A stretch of 62,785 bases of DNA from Acinetobacter sp. CFCC 10889 (GCF_003268395.1 NZ_LQXQ01000025.1:1-62785); one strand, 5' to 3'; numbered from the stretch's first letter, positions 18,883 through 28,258 are shown. Numbers and translations: made by a program. Notes: generated from the sequence alone by a model not told the origin.

Positions 18883-19326
18883 ATGTATAACAAAATGACC
18901 AAAATCGCTTTAGCTTTTACGCTGCTATCAAGTTTAAGTGGTTTCGCAGTTGCACAAGTCCCGAAAGATATTGATCAAGTTCTCAAGAAAATCACATTAC
19001 CCTTACAAAAAACCGAAAAAGAATCTGAGATTGTGACCAATTATCACTATCAGGACAAAGCAAAAAATAGCCTTGTCATCGGTCTAGCCTCTGATTTTAT
19101 TGATGTTAGTTGGACATTTAAACAATCACCTGATGAAAAATCAGAGGTTGTGACTCAAGCCCAAACAGTGACTCAAACATTATTGGGTGAAGAATGGAAC
19201 AGTCTTTATCGTGCAATTACTGACGGTGGAACATTGGATTATTTATCACAAGATGATGGGACAGTGATCACTGATGCAGGATGTAGTGATACGCAGTGCG
19301 GTTATCAGGTCAAGTTAAGTAAATGA
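18883..19326 (+). CDS. Secreted hypothetical protein, 147 aa
   Basis: Signal peptide at the N-terminus (MTKIALAFTLLSSLSGFAVAQ, with an in-frame ATG four codons upstream), so the product is exported. The mature part is about 120 aa. Two cysteines near the C-terminus (GCSDTQCGY) could form a disulfide. I recognise no family. It is followed at once by a palindromic repeat element that may end its transcript. Confidence 0.6.
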   Translation: MYNKMTKIALAFTLLSSLSGFAVAQVPKDIDQVLKKITLPLQKTEKESEIVTNYHYQDKAKNSLVIGLASDFIDVSWTFKQSPDEKSEVVTQAQTVTQTLLGEEWNSLYRAITDGGTLDYLSQDDGTVITDAGCSDTQCGYQVKLSK

Positions 19327-19337
19327 AAGACTAAAAT

Positions 19338-19584
19338 AAAAAACCTCTAGAGGGATAATGCCAGTCAGTTAAGGATTTTTGAATCCTCCCCTTGCGGAAC
19401 ATGTTCCTCACCTTTTCCAAAGGAGGGATGAGTAGCTCAGCTATGCAAGATTACTAAAAATTATTTTAGTTACAAGAAGTTTCCCTCTTTTTCCTTGTAC
19501 CATATATGGTTCAGGGTTAGGGGGTAGGAATTTTTCAAATAATTTTGCTTAACTGATCAGCATTACTCTAGAGGGAGGTTTTTT
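19338..19584. repeat. Palindromic repeat element (MITE-like), copy A
   Basis: About 247 bp between two convergent genes. The ends are imperfect inverted repeats: left AAAAAACCTCTAGAGGGA..TCAGTTAAG; right, read in reverse complement, AAAAAACCTCCCTCTAGAG..TCAGTTAAG. The interior holds CTTGCGGA and a palindrome CCATATATGG preceded (minus strand) by CCCTGA. The same interior motifs occur in the element at 47738-47981. It has no coding potential; the A/T-flanked arms could also terminate both neighbours. Confidence 0.6.
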
Positions 19585-19591
19585 AAGGTGT

Positions 19592-19873
19592 TTAAGCGAG
19601 TATGAGCTGATGTTGTTGCATATCTTCGAGCCAATCACTTACATCGAGTTGATTTGCAATAGAAAAAGTTTCATTAAGTTGGAAGATCAACAGTGAATCA
19701 TGCATACTCATAATGTTGGTTAAATGTTGACGAATAATCGCAGCATCATATTTAGTATTGATCAGCCATGTATTTTGATTGACACGAATTGCATGATCAT
19801 AATCTTCAATGGTTTTATGAACTTCATCAAAATGATCAGGATAGATTGAGTTTAAAATAATTAAATAGTTCAT
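19592..19873 (-). CDS. Small hypothetical protein with a SinR/Cas2-like pattern
   Basis: 93 aa from MNYLIILNS (an upstream ATG adds 8 residues). The layout resembles small ferredoxin-fold proteins annotated SinR-like/Cas2-like: a first strand NYLIILNS, a helix, then AIRVNQNTWLINTKYDAAIIRQHL, and MHDSLLIFQL. No cas genes or arrays lie nearby, so this does not imply a CRISPR role. Function unknown; the fold is an inference from pattern only. Confidence 0.55.
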   Translation of the reverse strand: MNYLIILNSIYPDHFDEVHKTIEDYDHAIRVNQNTWLINTKYDAAIIRQHLTNIMSMHDSLLIFQLNETFSIANQLDVSDWLEDMQQHQLILA

Positions 19874-19897
19874 CAGAACAGCCTCCATAAAAGACAT

Positions 19898-20204
19898 TAA
19901 AAATATCTTTTATCTAAAATGTGATGAATATCACTGTATTTTCACTCTAACATTAAATTTTTTGATAAATTAGGAAAGTGTCTGACAATTTTCTATAGGG
20001 TTTGGGCATTTGGTTGCTGAACGTTATTATTTTACATTCTGATTACAATAGGGCTATTGAGGCTGTTACATAAAAAATGTTCAAAAAATTTAAAAAATGG
20101 TTAAATTAGGGTAAAATTCACTTTAAATTATTTAAACAATAAGCTCATCAAATGATGGGCTTTTTTGTTATTTCTCCCCTAAGTAAATAGTTTGAGGTCA
20201 CACT
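19898..20204 (+). other. Non-coding stretch with an orphan terminator; possible small RNA
   Basis: AT-rich, without a convincing ORF. Near its right end is a strong intrinsic terminator (20139-20167) that no upstream plus-strand gene needs. A short transcript started around 20030-20060 and ending there, or a transcribed leader of the 20205 gene, would explain it. I see no clear promoter. Confidence 0.3.
20139..20167 (+). terminator. Orphan intrinsic terminator upstream of a small gene
   Basis: Stem AAGCTCATC / GATGGGCTT (20141-20149 with 20154-20162, one G-U pair), tetraloop AAAT, then T6. It lies 38 bp upstream of the 20205 start, so it could be an attenuator or the end of a small RNA. Confidence 0.7.
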
Positions 20205-20414
20205 ATGTTAGTTAAAATCGAAGATGGTTTTTACTTAAACTCGGTACATATTATTGCAATACGTGTTTCTAAAAACATGATTAATCAGTATTTTTCTATT
20301 GATATTGATTACACACCTAATAGTTACAAAGCATCTGGGACTTATCATAAGCAGTTCCAAAATAAGGTGGATGCAGATGCATTTCTGCAAAAGCTGAATC
20401 AACAAATCGCTTAA
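20205..20414 (+). CDS. Small hypothetical protein, 69 aa
   Basis: Starts MLVKIEDGFYLN behind a GAGG ribosome-binding site (tttgaggtcacact). No signal peptide or membrane segment. Alternating beta-type sequence (YLNSVHIIAIRVS, YFSIDIDY) followed by a C-terminal helix with DADAFLQKLNQQ. No family recognised. Confidence 0.55.
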   Translation: MLVKIEDGFYLNSVHIIAIRVSKNMINQYFSIDIDYTPNSYKASGTYHKQFQNKVDADAFLQKLNQQIA

Positions 20415-20620
20415 TAGAATGAATTAAAAAACAGTGATTTAAAGGAAAATTAAAGGAAAAGGAATTCATTTTCAATAGAGCAAGTGATGAATTTTTCATC
20501 AAATTGTCTAAAAAATATGCTCTATTTCAAAAAGATCTCTAGATCATTGCATTCAGTATAAATTGCTTGATTCACAAAAAACTTACTTTTAATTGGCATG
20601 ATTTTAATTTTTTATATAAA

Positions 20621-20638
20621 ATACCAACCAGTTGGTAT
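20621..20638 (+). promoter_or_regulatory. Perfect palindromic operator before the SMR pump, probable TetR site
   Basis: ATACCAACCAGTTGGTAT is an 18-bp inverted repeat (8-bp arms, 2-bp centre) 39 bp upstream of the SMR gene. Its form is that of TetR/AcrR-family operators. The TetR gene directly downstream of the pump is the likely binder, giving drug-inducible autorepression. Confidence 0.7.
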
Positions 20639-20676
20639 GTTTATTTTGCTAAATTGATAGAGTAGAGGATAAATAG

Positions 20677-21021
20677 ATGACTCCTTTAATACAAGCCTAT
20701 ATATTATTGGCTTTTGCCATCGTATCTGAAGTGATTGGCTCAACATTTATTGTAAAATCAGCAGGTTTTACCAAATTAGTACCATCTTTAGCGGTCTTAG
20801 TGTTATATAGCATTGCTTTTTACTTACTTTCACAAGTGGTAAAAGTTATTCCTCTTGGTATTACCTATGCGATTTGGGCGGGGGTAGGGATTGTGCTGAC
20901 TGCATTTTTAGGTTTTATTGTATTCAAGCAAAGCCTTGATCTTGCAGCAATGATTGGCATTGCTTTGATTATTTCAGGTGTAATCGTGATTAATTTGTTT
21001 TCGACAACTGCAGGGCACTAA
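20677..21021 (+). CDS. Small multidrug resistance (SMR) family efflux protein
   Basis: 114 aa with four membrane helices and the SMR signature: the essential Glu in IVSEVIGST (helix 1), and GITYAIWAGVGIVLTA (helix 3). It should export cationic or lipophilic drugs in exchange for protons as an antiparallel dimer. AbeS-like in general form. Its regulator gene starts one base after the stop, and an operator lies upstream. Confidence 0.9.
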   Translation: MTPLIQAYILLAFAIVSEVIGSTFIVKSAGFTKLVPSLAVLVLYSIAFYLLSQVVKVIPLGITYAIWAGVGIVLTAFLGFIVFKQSLDLAAMIGIALIISGVIVINLFSTTAGH

Positions 21022-21022
21022 T

Positions 21023-21592
21023 TTGACTCAGATCCATAATGCACATCAACGCAAAAAACAGCCTGAAAAAGTTCGACAGCTTATTTTACAAAATACCATG
21101 CAACTTGCCGCAGAAAGTGGTGTGAAAGGTGTATCTATTCAAGCAGTTGCAGATTTATCAAATGTCACAAAAGGTGGTGTATTTCATCATTTTCCTAATA
21201 AACAGAGCTTAATTGCGGCAATGATTTGCAGTGCAATGCAGACTTTGGATGATGAAGTTGAAAAATATCTAGCAACACACGCGATTGAATATGGTTGTTT
21301 TACACGTGCTTATATTGAGCTGACATTAACCAGTGAAAATTTTGGGATTGGTTCATTGTGGTCAGCATTATGTCTGACATTTATTTCAGATCAGGCTTTT
21401 TGTGCAGAATGGAATCAGTGGTTAGCACAACGTTTGGCTCGACATCAGGTGACTGATCAGGATATGAATTTGCAATTATTACGTTATGCTGCGGATGGTG
21501 CATGGTTAATGGAAGGATTTAATCCTGAAAATCAGCAAAAATTAATCGAAATTAAAAATGAGTTGATTCAAAGAACTTTCTTAAAATATTAA
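21023..21592 (+). CDS. TetR/AcrR-family regulator of the SMR pump
   Basis: 189 aa with an N-terminal HTH (VSIQAVADLSNVTKGGVFHHFPNKQSLIAAM) and a C-terminal ligand domain of the TetR_C type with aromatic residues. Start is a TTG one base behind the pump's stop codon; no closer ATG lies upstream of the HTH. Same operon as the pump; it presumably represses at 20621-20638. Confidence 0.85.
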   Translation: MTQIHNAHQRKKQPEKVRQLILQNTMQLAAESGVKGVSIQAVADLSNVTKGGVFHHFPNKQSLIAAMICSAMQTLDDEVEKYLATHAIEYGCFTRAYIELTLTSENFGIGSLWSALCLTFISDQAFCAEWNQWLAQRLARHQVTDQDMNLQLLRYAADGAWLMEGFNPENQQKLIEIKNELIQRTFLKY

Positions 21593-21764
21593 GATTCATG
21601 TAATTTTAAAATATGCTGATAAAATGGATGAGAGCAGGCTGTGAATCTGGTGATTTTTTGTTTATACCTTTTGCTTATTGCGATGAACGTTAAAATTAAT
21701 CCTCAGCGTCAGTGTTTTGCTTTATAATCAAATTTCTTCACTATTTTTTTGTAAAATTTGACCT

Positions 21765-22361
21765 ATGTTAATTCGTAAGTTATTTAAATTTGAAAATGCA
21801 CATATCGTGCGTAATTGTACCTCGGATCGTTGTAAACGCTCGATTCATGGACACAGTTATAAAGTAGAATTATTGCTTAAAGCTTCGAAGCTTGATCATG
21901 GTCAAATGGTCTATGATTTTGGGCTACTCAAAGGTGTGATCAAAGACATTTTTGATAGTTTTGATCATGCAATTTGCTTTTGGCAACATGATAGTGCTGA
22001 GTATATTCAAGCCTGCAAAACCTTTAGTGCACGTTGGGTGGCTTTACCCGTTTCACCTTCGGCAGAACAGTTTTCACGTATTTTCTTCTTTTTAGCACAG
22101 CAGGTTCTCCTGTCAACCATTACTGAAAATGGTGAGGGTGATGTGGAAGTTTATTCAGTGATTGTGCATGAAACGGATACGGGATATGCACAAAGCTTTA
22201 TTGAAGATATTGAAAATGAGCAAATGGGCATTTTGAGTTTGGATCAAATTATTTTTTCAGAACAGGTTCAAGCAGAATGGCATGATCCAGAAATGTATGA
22301 AAATTTGAAAAAAGGTTTAAAGTTTCAAAATCCTACAGTGGACTTGCAAGTGAAATTGTAA
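21765..22361 (+). CDS. 6-carboxytetrahydropterin synthase-like protein (QueD family)
   Basis: PTPS/QueD fold: FKFENAHIVRN, the zinc-binding SIHGHSYKVELLL, and MVYDFGLLKGVIKDIFDSFDHAICF. The family converts dihydroneopterin triphosphate to CPH4 in queuosine synthesis. At 198 aa it is much longer than bacterial QueD (about 120 aa), with an extra segment after residue 85. Catalytic Cys placement (NCTSDRC) looks conserved. No other queuosine gene is adjacent. Confidence 0.8.
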   Translation: MLIRKLFKFENAHIVRNCTSDRCKRSIHGHSYKVELLLKASKLDHGQMVYDFGLLKGVIKDIFDSFDHAICFWQHDSAEYIQACKTFSARWVALPVSPSAEQFSRIFFFLAQQVLLSTITENGEGDVEVYSVIVHETDTGYAQSFIEDIENEQMGILSLDQIIFSEQVQAEWHDPEMYENLKKGLKFQNPTVDLQVKL

Positions 22362-22437
22362 TTTTTCATACATAGAAATGATTTAGATTTAAGATGGATT
22401 AGCTTTAGGGCTGAGAGTAAATGAAGGATGGAACACA

Positions 22438-23151
22438 GTGCAATTCACTGAACAAGAGCAAGCAAAATTAAACCAAGTGCGCTTGGATGAAAGTTGGAAA
22501 GCAGGTTTAGCTGAGTTTTTAGTGGGTCCAAAAATGGATCATTTACGTGCATTTTTAAAATCACAATTTGCTGAAAATAAGCAAATTTATCCTGATAATT
22601 CCTTAATTTTTAATGCATTAAATACTACTCCTTTACATCATGTGAAAGTGGTGATTTTGGGACAAGATCCTTATCATGGTCCAAATCAAGCACATGGTTT
22701 GAGTTTTTCGGTACAAAAGGGGGTTGCATTACCTCCATCTTTGCGTAATATCTTCCATGAATTGAATAATGACCTTGGAATTGCTGCATCAAAACATGGT
22801 GATTTAACACGATGGGCAGAGCAAGGGGTATTGTTACTCAATAGTGTATTGACTGTTGAAGCTGGACAGCCAACTTCACATCAAAAACAAGGTTGGGAAG
22901 CATTTACTGATACTGTGATTGATGTGATTAATGAGCAGTGTACGCATGTAGTATTCATTTTGTGGGGCGCTTATGCACAACGTAAAGGACAACGTATAGA
23001 TCAAGAAAAACATCTGGTATTAAAAGCTGCGCATCCCTCACCTTTGGCAGCTAATCGTGGTGGTTTTTTTGGCTGTAAGGCATTTTCCAAGGCAAATAAT
23101 TATCTGAAACAAAATGGCATTGAGCCAATAGACTGGCAGCTGGACGCATGA
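22438..23151 (+). CDS. ung: Uracil-DNA glycosylase
   Basis: Family 1 UDG of 237 aa. The water-activating motif [18 protein letters not shown] and the C-terminal [22 protein letters not shown] loop are intact. It removes uracil from DNA at the start of base excision repair. GTG start. It overlaps the next gene by 4 bp (ATGA). Confidence 0.95.
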   Translation: MQFTEQEQAKLNQVRLDESWKAGLAEFLVGPKMDHLRAFLKSQFAENKQIYPDNSLIFNALNTTPLHHVKVVILGQDPYHGPNQAHGLSFSVQKGVALPPSLRNIFHELNNDLGIAASKHGDLTRWAEQGVLLLNSVLTVEAGQPTSHQKQGWEAFTDTVIDVINEQCTHVVFILWGAYAQRKGQRIDQEKHLVLKAAHPSPLAANRGGFFGCKAFSKANNYLKQNGIEPIDWQLDA

Positions 23152-24272
23152 CAAATTCTCCCGAAAGTAATCTTTATCATCCTGATTTAATCATTGAGGA
23201 AGCAGCCAATGGTTGGCGTGTTATTCGATTAAATCGTCCAAAATCTCTGCATGCTTTGGATGAGTCCATTGTTGCAGCGTTATTGAAATTATTTGAAGAT
23301 TTTCATAAAGATGATCAAGTTAGAGCGATTTGGTTGGATTCAACCACACCAAAAGCGTTTTGTGCGGGTGGTGATGTTCGTAAATTGCGTCAACTGGTCA
23401 TCAATAATGAAGTAGATACAGCCAATCAATTCTTTAAAACAGAATATGCTTTAGATTTGTTGTTACATGATTATGCTAAACCAATTGTGGTTTGGGGTGA
23501 AGGTTATGTGATGGGTGGTGGTCTAGGCTTATTTATGGCTGCACCTTTTCGCTTAGTGACACCATACTCACGTTTAGCAATGCCTGAGGTAAATATCGGT
23601 TTGTATCCTGATGTTGGGGCGACACGCTTCCTTGCAGATCGTGGACCAGTAGGCTTATTTACAGGTTTAACAGGTTCGATTATGACTGCCGCTGGCGGTT
23701 ATGGGATCGGTTGGGCAACTCATATCTGTGATGCGCAGCGTGATGTGGTATTGCAAAAGCTGATTGATATTGATTGGGATCATTATCCAGCAGGGGATTT
23801 CCGTGCATTGGATGATACTTTAAATAGTTTACATCGCCCAGTTTCACCGGGACCTTTACAGAATTCACTTGATGTAATTCATAGTGTTTGTCGTGGTGTG
23901 AATTTTCAACAAGATTATGAAGCGATTATTGGTTTGAGTGAAGCACGTAGTGATTGGTTGCGTCAAGCCAGTGAAAATTTGCAAAAAGGCTCACCAAGTA
24001 CTGCAGCAATTACATGGTTATTATGGCAATGGGGACGTCAAGTTCATCCTTGGAGTGAAGTTTTTGAGTTAGAAGCACAAATTTCTGACTGGAAAATTCG
24101 CCATCCTGACTTTGTAGAGGGTGTTCGTGCACGCTTGGTCGATAAAGATTTATCACCGGAATGGCAAGAAGTTGAATCAATGACATTGAAAGGTATTCTT
24201 GCAAGTGATCCGCCAACTAGCAATATTGAAAGTTGGAATGCATTGCTTCGTCACTATGATGTGATTGTTTAA
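23148..24272 (+). CDS. Enoyl-CoA hydratase/isomerase family, 3-hydroxyisobutyryl-CoA hydrolase-like
   Basis: Crotonase fold, 374 aa. Oxyanion-hole segment [10 protein letters not shown] and [18 protein letters not shown], then [19 protein letters not shown] with the catalytic Glu and Asp of the HIBCH subgroup. The C-terminal extension is typical of 3-hydroxyisobutyryl-CoA hydrolases in valine breakdown. No valine-pathway genes are adjacent, so the precise substrate is inferred. Confidence 0.8.
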   Translation: MTNSPESNLYHPDLIIEEAANGWRVIRLNRPKSLHALDESIVAALLKLFEDFHKDDQVRAIWLDSTTPKAFCAGGDVRKLRQLVINNEVDTANQFFKTEYALDLLLHDYAKPIVVWGEGYVMGGGLGLFMAAPFRLVTPYSRLAMPEVNIGLYPDVGATRFLADRGPVGLFTGLTGSIMTAAGGYGIGWATHICDAQRDVVLQKLIDIDWDHYPAGDFRALDDTLNSLHRPVSPGPLQNSLDVIHSVCRGVNFQQDYEAIIGLSEARSDWLRQASENLQKGSPSTAAITWLLWQWGRQVHPWSEVFELEAQISDWKIRHPDFVEGVRARLVDKDLSPEWQEVESMTLKGILASDPPTSNIESWNALLRHYDVIV

Positions 24273-24280
24273 ATAGATCA

Positions 24281-24802
24281 ATGTCTGAAACACAAAAAAC
24301 ACAAGATGAGTATTGGATGCAGCAGGCTTTTGAGCAAGCTGCATCTGCTGCTTTACAAGGAGAGATTCCTGTAGGTGCAGTGCTTGTGAGTCAAAATACA
24401 ATCATTGGGCAGGGCTACAATACGCCAATTTCTGCACATGATCCAACTGCACATGCGGAGATTCAGGCTATTCGCCATGCCTGTTTGAGCATTGAAAATT
24501 ATCGCTTACCTGAAGATGCAACTTTGTACGTGACCTTAGAGCCTTGTACGATGTGTGTGGGGGCATTGATTCATGCTCGAGTTAAACGTGTAGTTTTTGC
24601 TGCGACAGAGCCAAAATCTGGATCTTTGGTCAGCAGTCGGCAACTTTTAGAGCATGGTTATTACAATCATATTTTTGAATTTGAAGGCGGTTGTATGCAA
24701 GAACAATGTTCACAACAGCTTTCTGAGTTTTTTAAAATGCGCCGTGAGCAAAAAAAGCAGCAACGGTTACACGAAAAGTCATTAAAAGATCAAATAAAGT
24801 AA
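24281..24802 (+). CDS. tadA: tRNA adenosine(34) deaminase TadA
   Basis: Zinc deaminase of 173 aa. The catalytic HAEIQAIRHA and the zinc cysteines in LEPCTMCVGALIHARVKRVVF are conserved. It makes inosine at the wobble position of tRNA-Arg(ACG). A lysine/glutamine-rich C-terminal tail is present, as is common. It lies 8 bp after the hydrolase gene. Confidence 0.93.
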   Translation: MSETQKTQDEYWMQQAFEQAASAALQGEIPVGAVLVSQNTIIGQGYNTPISAHDPTAHAEIQAIRHACLSIENYRLPEDATLYVTLEPCTMCVGALIHARVKRVVFAATEPKSGSLVSSRQLLEHGYYNHIFEFEGGCMQEQCSQQLSEFFKMRREQKKQQRLHEKSLKDQIK

Positions 24803-24858
24803 GTTAGAATAATTAAACTTTGACAATGTGTATTGTCATTTAGATAAAGGAAATAAAA

Positions 24859-25290
24859 ATGAATTCAATTCAAGTAAAACAAGAGTTTAATGCACCGATT
24901 GATCAAGTCTTTGATTTACTATCAAAACATGCCACTTATAATGTTGCCTTTGCTCCAATTCAGGTGGTACGTGTAAAAGATGCAGCTGATCCAGAACGTC
25001 CAGATGGTTTGGGGTCGATTCGCCGTATGGGTTTGGGTCCCATTAAGCCGATTCAAGAACAAATTACTTTATTAGATGTGAATAAACGCATTGAGTATAA
25101 ATTGATTAAGAATCCTTTAATCAAACACCATATTGGAATTATTGAGTTTACTGAGCTTGCTGCAAATAAAACTCGTGTCGATTATACGATCGAATTACAA
25201 GCACGTGCACCATTTGTAAGTAAATTAATACTTGCACAGCTTAAACTAGCCATTACACTGGGCTTTAAGAAATTAGCAAAGTCTGTTTAA
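24859..25290 (+). CDS. SRPBCC (START-like) family protein
   Basis: 143 aa with the polyketide-cyclase/START pattern: [22 protein letters not shown] at the N-terminus, then [17 protein letters not shown] and a long C-terminal helix. Such proteins bind lipids or hydrophobic ligands in a deep cavity. The ligand cannot be predicted. Preceded by a small inverted repeat TGACAAT-gtgt-ATTGTCA (24821-24838). Confidence 0.75.
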   Translation: MNSIQVKQEFNAPIDQVFDLLSKHATYNVAFAPIQVVRVKDAADPERPDGLGSIRRMGLGPIKPIQEQITLLDVNKRIEYKLIKNPLIKHHIGIIEFTELAANKTRVDYTIELQARAPFVSKLILAQLKLAITLGFKKLAKSV

Positions 25291-25301
25291 TTGGAAACAC
25301 A

Positions 25302-25994
25302 ATGACAATTCAAATTATTACGATTGATGGGCCAAGTGGTTCAGGTAAAGGTACACTCGCAGCAAAATTAGCAGCGCATTATCAGTTTCATTTACTAGAT
25401 TCAGGCGCGATCTATCGTTTACTTGGATTGTCGTTACATAAAAAAAATCTGCTTGATGTGTTGGACGATGCAGATGTTTTGAAACAATGTGAAAAAATTG
25501 CAACCAATTTAGACATCAAATTTGTGACTGAGGAAAATTCAGCAACACAAATCTTGTTGGATGATGAAAATGTCACGGAAACCATTCGTACAGAACGTAT
25601 TGGTGAATTTGCTTCAAAAGTGGCTGCGATTCCTGTACTTAGAGCTGCACTTTTTGCACGTCAACGTGCATTTGCGCAAACACCTGGTTTGGTTGCAGAT
25701 GGTCGAGATATGGCAACTTCGATTTTTCCAGAGGCACAAGCAAAAATTTACTTGACTGCATCAGCAGAGTCACGAGCAGAGCGTCGTGTAAAACAGTTGC
25801 AGGCAATGGGCTTGGATGTTAAAATAAGCGACATTTTAGCGAACATACAGGCACGTGATAAGCGTGATATGGAACGCACAGTCGCTCCATTGAAGCCAGC
25901 TCAAGATGCATATATTATTGATAGTTCTAAATTAAATATCGATGAGGTATTCAAATTGATGACTGATTTTATCGATGCTCAGTTAGCAAAATAA
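25302..25994 (+). CDS. cmk: Cytidylate kinase
   Basis: 230 aa. P-loop [16 protein letters not shown]-binding [28 protein letters not shown] and the LID region [13 protein letters not shown] are all in place. Phosphorylates CMP and dCMP. Located directly upstream of rpsA, the standard bacterial order. Confidence 0.95.
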   Translation: MTIQIITIDGPSGSGKGTLAAKLAAHYQFHLLDSGAIYRLLGLSLHKKNLLDVLDDADVLKQCEKIATNLDIKFVTEENSATQILLDDENVTETIRTERIGEFASKVAAIPVLRAALFARQRAFAQTPGLVADGRDMATSIFPEAQAKIYLTASAESRAERRVKQLQAMGLDVKISDILANIQARDKRDMERTVAPLKPAQDAYIIDSSKLNIDEVFKLMTDFIDAQLAK

Positions 25995-26055
25995 CAAATT
26001 CAGTGGAAGCATAGCTTGATCAGTTTTATACGGACTATGTGGAGACTTAACTAAA

Positions 26056-26080
26056 CCGGCCTTGTCTGATCCAAGACCGC
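26056..26080 (+). promoter_or_regulatory. Structured leader hairpin before rpsA
   Basis: CGGCCTTG / CAAGACCG (26057-26064 with 26072-26079, one C-A mismatch) folds about 20 nt before the rpsA start. In gammaproteobacteria S1 represses its own translation through a folded leader without a strong Shine-Dalgarno, and this leader also lacks one. The regulatory role here is inferred. Confidence 0.4.
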
Positions 26081-26099
26081 TGACTTTTCTAGGTATATC

Positions 26100-27775
26100 A
26101 TGACCGAATCTTTTGCAGCCCTCTTTGAAGAAAGCGAATTAAACCTCAACGTTGAAAAGGGTGCAGTCATCCAAGGTATCGTTGTTAGTATCGATTCTGA
26201 TTGGGTAACTGTTGATACTGGCCTTAAATCTGAAGGCGTTGTATCTCGTGCTGAATTCTTAAACGAACAACGTGAACTTGAAGTTCAAGTTGGCGATACT
26301 GTAGATGTTGTTGTTGAAGCGCTTGACAACGGTATGGGTCAAACAGTTTTATCACGTGAAAAAGCGAAACGTGCTGAAACTTGGACTAAACTTGAAAAAA
26401 TCTTTGAAGACGGCGAAATCGTTACTGGTGTTATCTCTGGTAAGGTTAAAGGCGGTTTCACTGTTGACATCGGTCCAGTTCGTGCGTTCTTACCAGGTTC
26501 TTTGGTAGACACTCGTCCAATCCGTGACACGACTCACCTTGAAGGCAAAGAGTTAGAATTCAAAGTAATCAAACTTGATGCTAAACGTAATAACGTCGTT
26601 GTATCTCGTCGTGCTGTTATGGAAGCTGAATCTTCAGCTGACCGTGAAGCGCTTCTTTCTCAATTGGAAGAAGGTCAAACAGTTACTGGTACAATCAAAA
26701 ATCTTACTGACTACGGTGCATTCGTTGACCTTGGTGGTATTGATGGTCTTCTACATATCACTGATATGGCTTGGAAACGTATCAAACACCCTTCAGAAGT
26801 TGTTGAAGTGGGTCAAGAAGTTACTGTTAAAGTACTTAAATTTGACAAAGAACGTAACCGTGTATCACTAGGTCTTAAACAACTTGGTGAAGATCCATGG
26901 TTAGCGATCATGAACCGTTATCCTAAAGGTTCTATCGTTAAAGCACGTGTAACTAACTTAACTGACTACGGTTGTTTCGCTGAAATCGCTGAAGGCGTTG
27001 AAGGTTTAGTACACGTTTCAGAAATGGATCATACGAACAAAAACATTCACCCATCTAAAGTTGTTCAGATTGGTGATGAAGTTGATGTTATGGTTCTTGA
27101 AGTTGATGAAGAACGTCGTCGTATTTCTCTTGGTATCAAACAAACTCGTGCTAACCCATGGGAAGAGTTTGCTAAAGCACATGAGAAAGGTGAAAAAGTT
27201 TCTGGTACGATTAAATCGATCACTGACTTTGGTATCTTCATTGGCTTAAACGGTGGTATCGACGGTCTAGTTCACTTGTCTGATATTTCTTGGAACGAAC
27301 AAGGCGAAGAAGCGATTCGTCGTTACAAGAAAGGCGACACAGTTGAAGCTGTTATCTTGTCTGTAGATGCAGAAGGTAACCGTATCAGCCTTGGCGTTAA
27401 ACAATTGAACAGCGATCCATTCAATGACTTCTTAGCTGCTAACGAACGCGGTGCGTTGGTTAAAGGTACAGTAACTGCAGTTGACGCGAAGGCGCTACTG
27501 TTAAGTTGGCTGATGAAGTTGAAGCTTCTTTGAAAGCATCTGAAATCAACCGTGATCGCGTTGAAGATGCAACTAAATTCTTAGAAGTTGGTCAAGAAGT
27601 TGAAGCGAAAATCATCAACGTTGATCGTAAATCTCGCTCTATTAACTTGTCTATCAAAGCGAAAGACGAAGCTGAAGAGAAAGAAGCGGTTGCTAACTTG
27701 AAAACAACTTCTACTGCTCAAGACAATGGTCCAAAAACTATTGGTGACTTGATCAAAGCTCAAATGAATCACTAA
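26100..27775 (+). CDS. rpsA: 30S ribosomal protein S1, frameshifted in this sequence
   Basis: S1 recruits mRNA to the 30S subunit through repeated OB-fold (S1) domains. Six are visible, with the repeated pattern [20 protein letters not shown] and similar. The frame breaks at 27489-27490: GCGAAGGCG should read GCGAAAGGCG, restoring [19 protein letters not shown]. As read, the first part ends at 27533 and the sixth repeat resumes in another frame to 27775. Corrected length about 558 aa, normal. Because the gene is usually essential, a sequencing error is the best explanation. Confidence 0.95.
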
Positions 27776-27783
27776 GTTGCTGT

Positions 27784-27822
27784 AAAAAAGTATTATTAAA
27801 TGTAATTAATTAATACTTTTTA
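27784..27822 (+). terminator. First hairpin downstream of rpsA
   Basis: 10-bp stem AAAAGTATTA / TAATACTTTT (27786-27795 with 27811-27820). AT-rich and weak on its own; a stronger terminator follows. Confidence 0.4.
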
Positions 27823-27834
27823 TACAAATACTGT

Positions 27835-27873
27835 AAAAGGTAGCGTAGTATACGATCACTGCGCTACCTTTTT
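27835..27873 (+). terminator. Intrinsic terminator of rpsA
   Basis: 11-bp perfect stem AAAAGGTAGCG / CGCTACCTTTT (27835-27845 with 27862-27872) followed by T residues. Confidence 0.85.
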
Positions 27874-27934
27874 GTATTTAAAAAGGATATTATTTAAAGC
27901 AAGCGAATAGCATTAAAATGAAATGAGGTCGTAG

Positions 27935-28237
27935 ATGACAACTGAAGCACTTAACAAATCTGACTTAATAGAACGAATTGCACTTAAAAATCCACATTTG
28001 GCTGAGCCATTGGTGGAAGAGGCTGTGAAGATTATGATCGATCAAATGATTGCATCATTATCTGGTGATGATCGTATCGAGATTCGTGGTTTTGGTAGCT
28101 TTGCTTTACATCATCGTGAGCCACGTGTAGGTCGTAATCCAAAAACTGGTAAATCAGTAGAAGTGGCTGCGAAAGCAGTACCACATTTTAAACCTGGTAA
28201 AGCACTACGTGATGCAGTAAACGAGTCTGCGAATTAA
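27935..28237 (+). CDS. ihfB: Integration host factor subunit beta
   Basis: 100-aa HU/IHF-fold DNA-bending protein. [23 protein letters not shown] carries the beta-arm with the minor-groove-intercalating Pro. Heterodimer partner is IhfA, not in this window. Position after rpsA is the conserved one for ihfB. Confidence 0.94.
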   Translation: MTTEALNKSDLIERIALKNPHLAEPLVEEAVKIMIDQMIASLSGDDRIEIRGFGSFALHHREPRVGRNPKTGKSVEVAAKAVPHFKPGKALRDAVNESAN

Positions 28238-28258
28238 TAAAATTCGAATGGGGTGTGT

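Noticed and set aside
21593..21764. preQ1 riboswitch upstream of the queD-like gene
   Set aside because: The leader lacks recognisable preQ1-I or preQ1-II elements; only a TATAAT at 21723-21728 without a clear -35 is visible.
26100..27775. Programmed ribosomal frameshift in rpsA
   Set aside because: No slippery heptamer or stimulatory structure is evident at 27489, and rpsA does not need frameshifting in other bacteria. A missing A is simpler.
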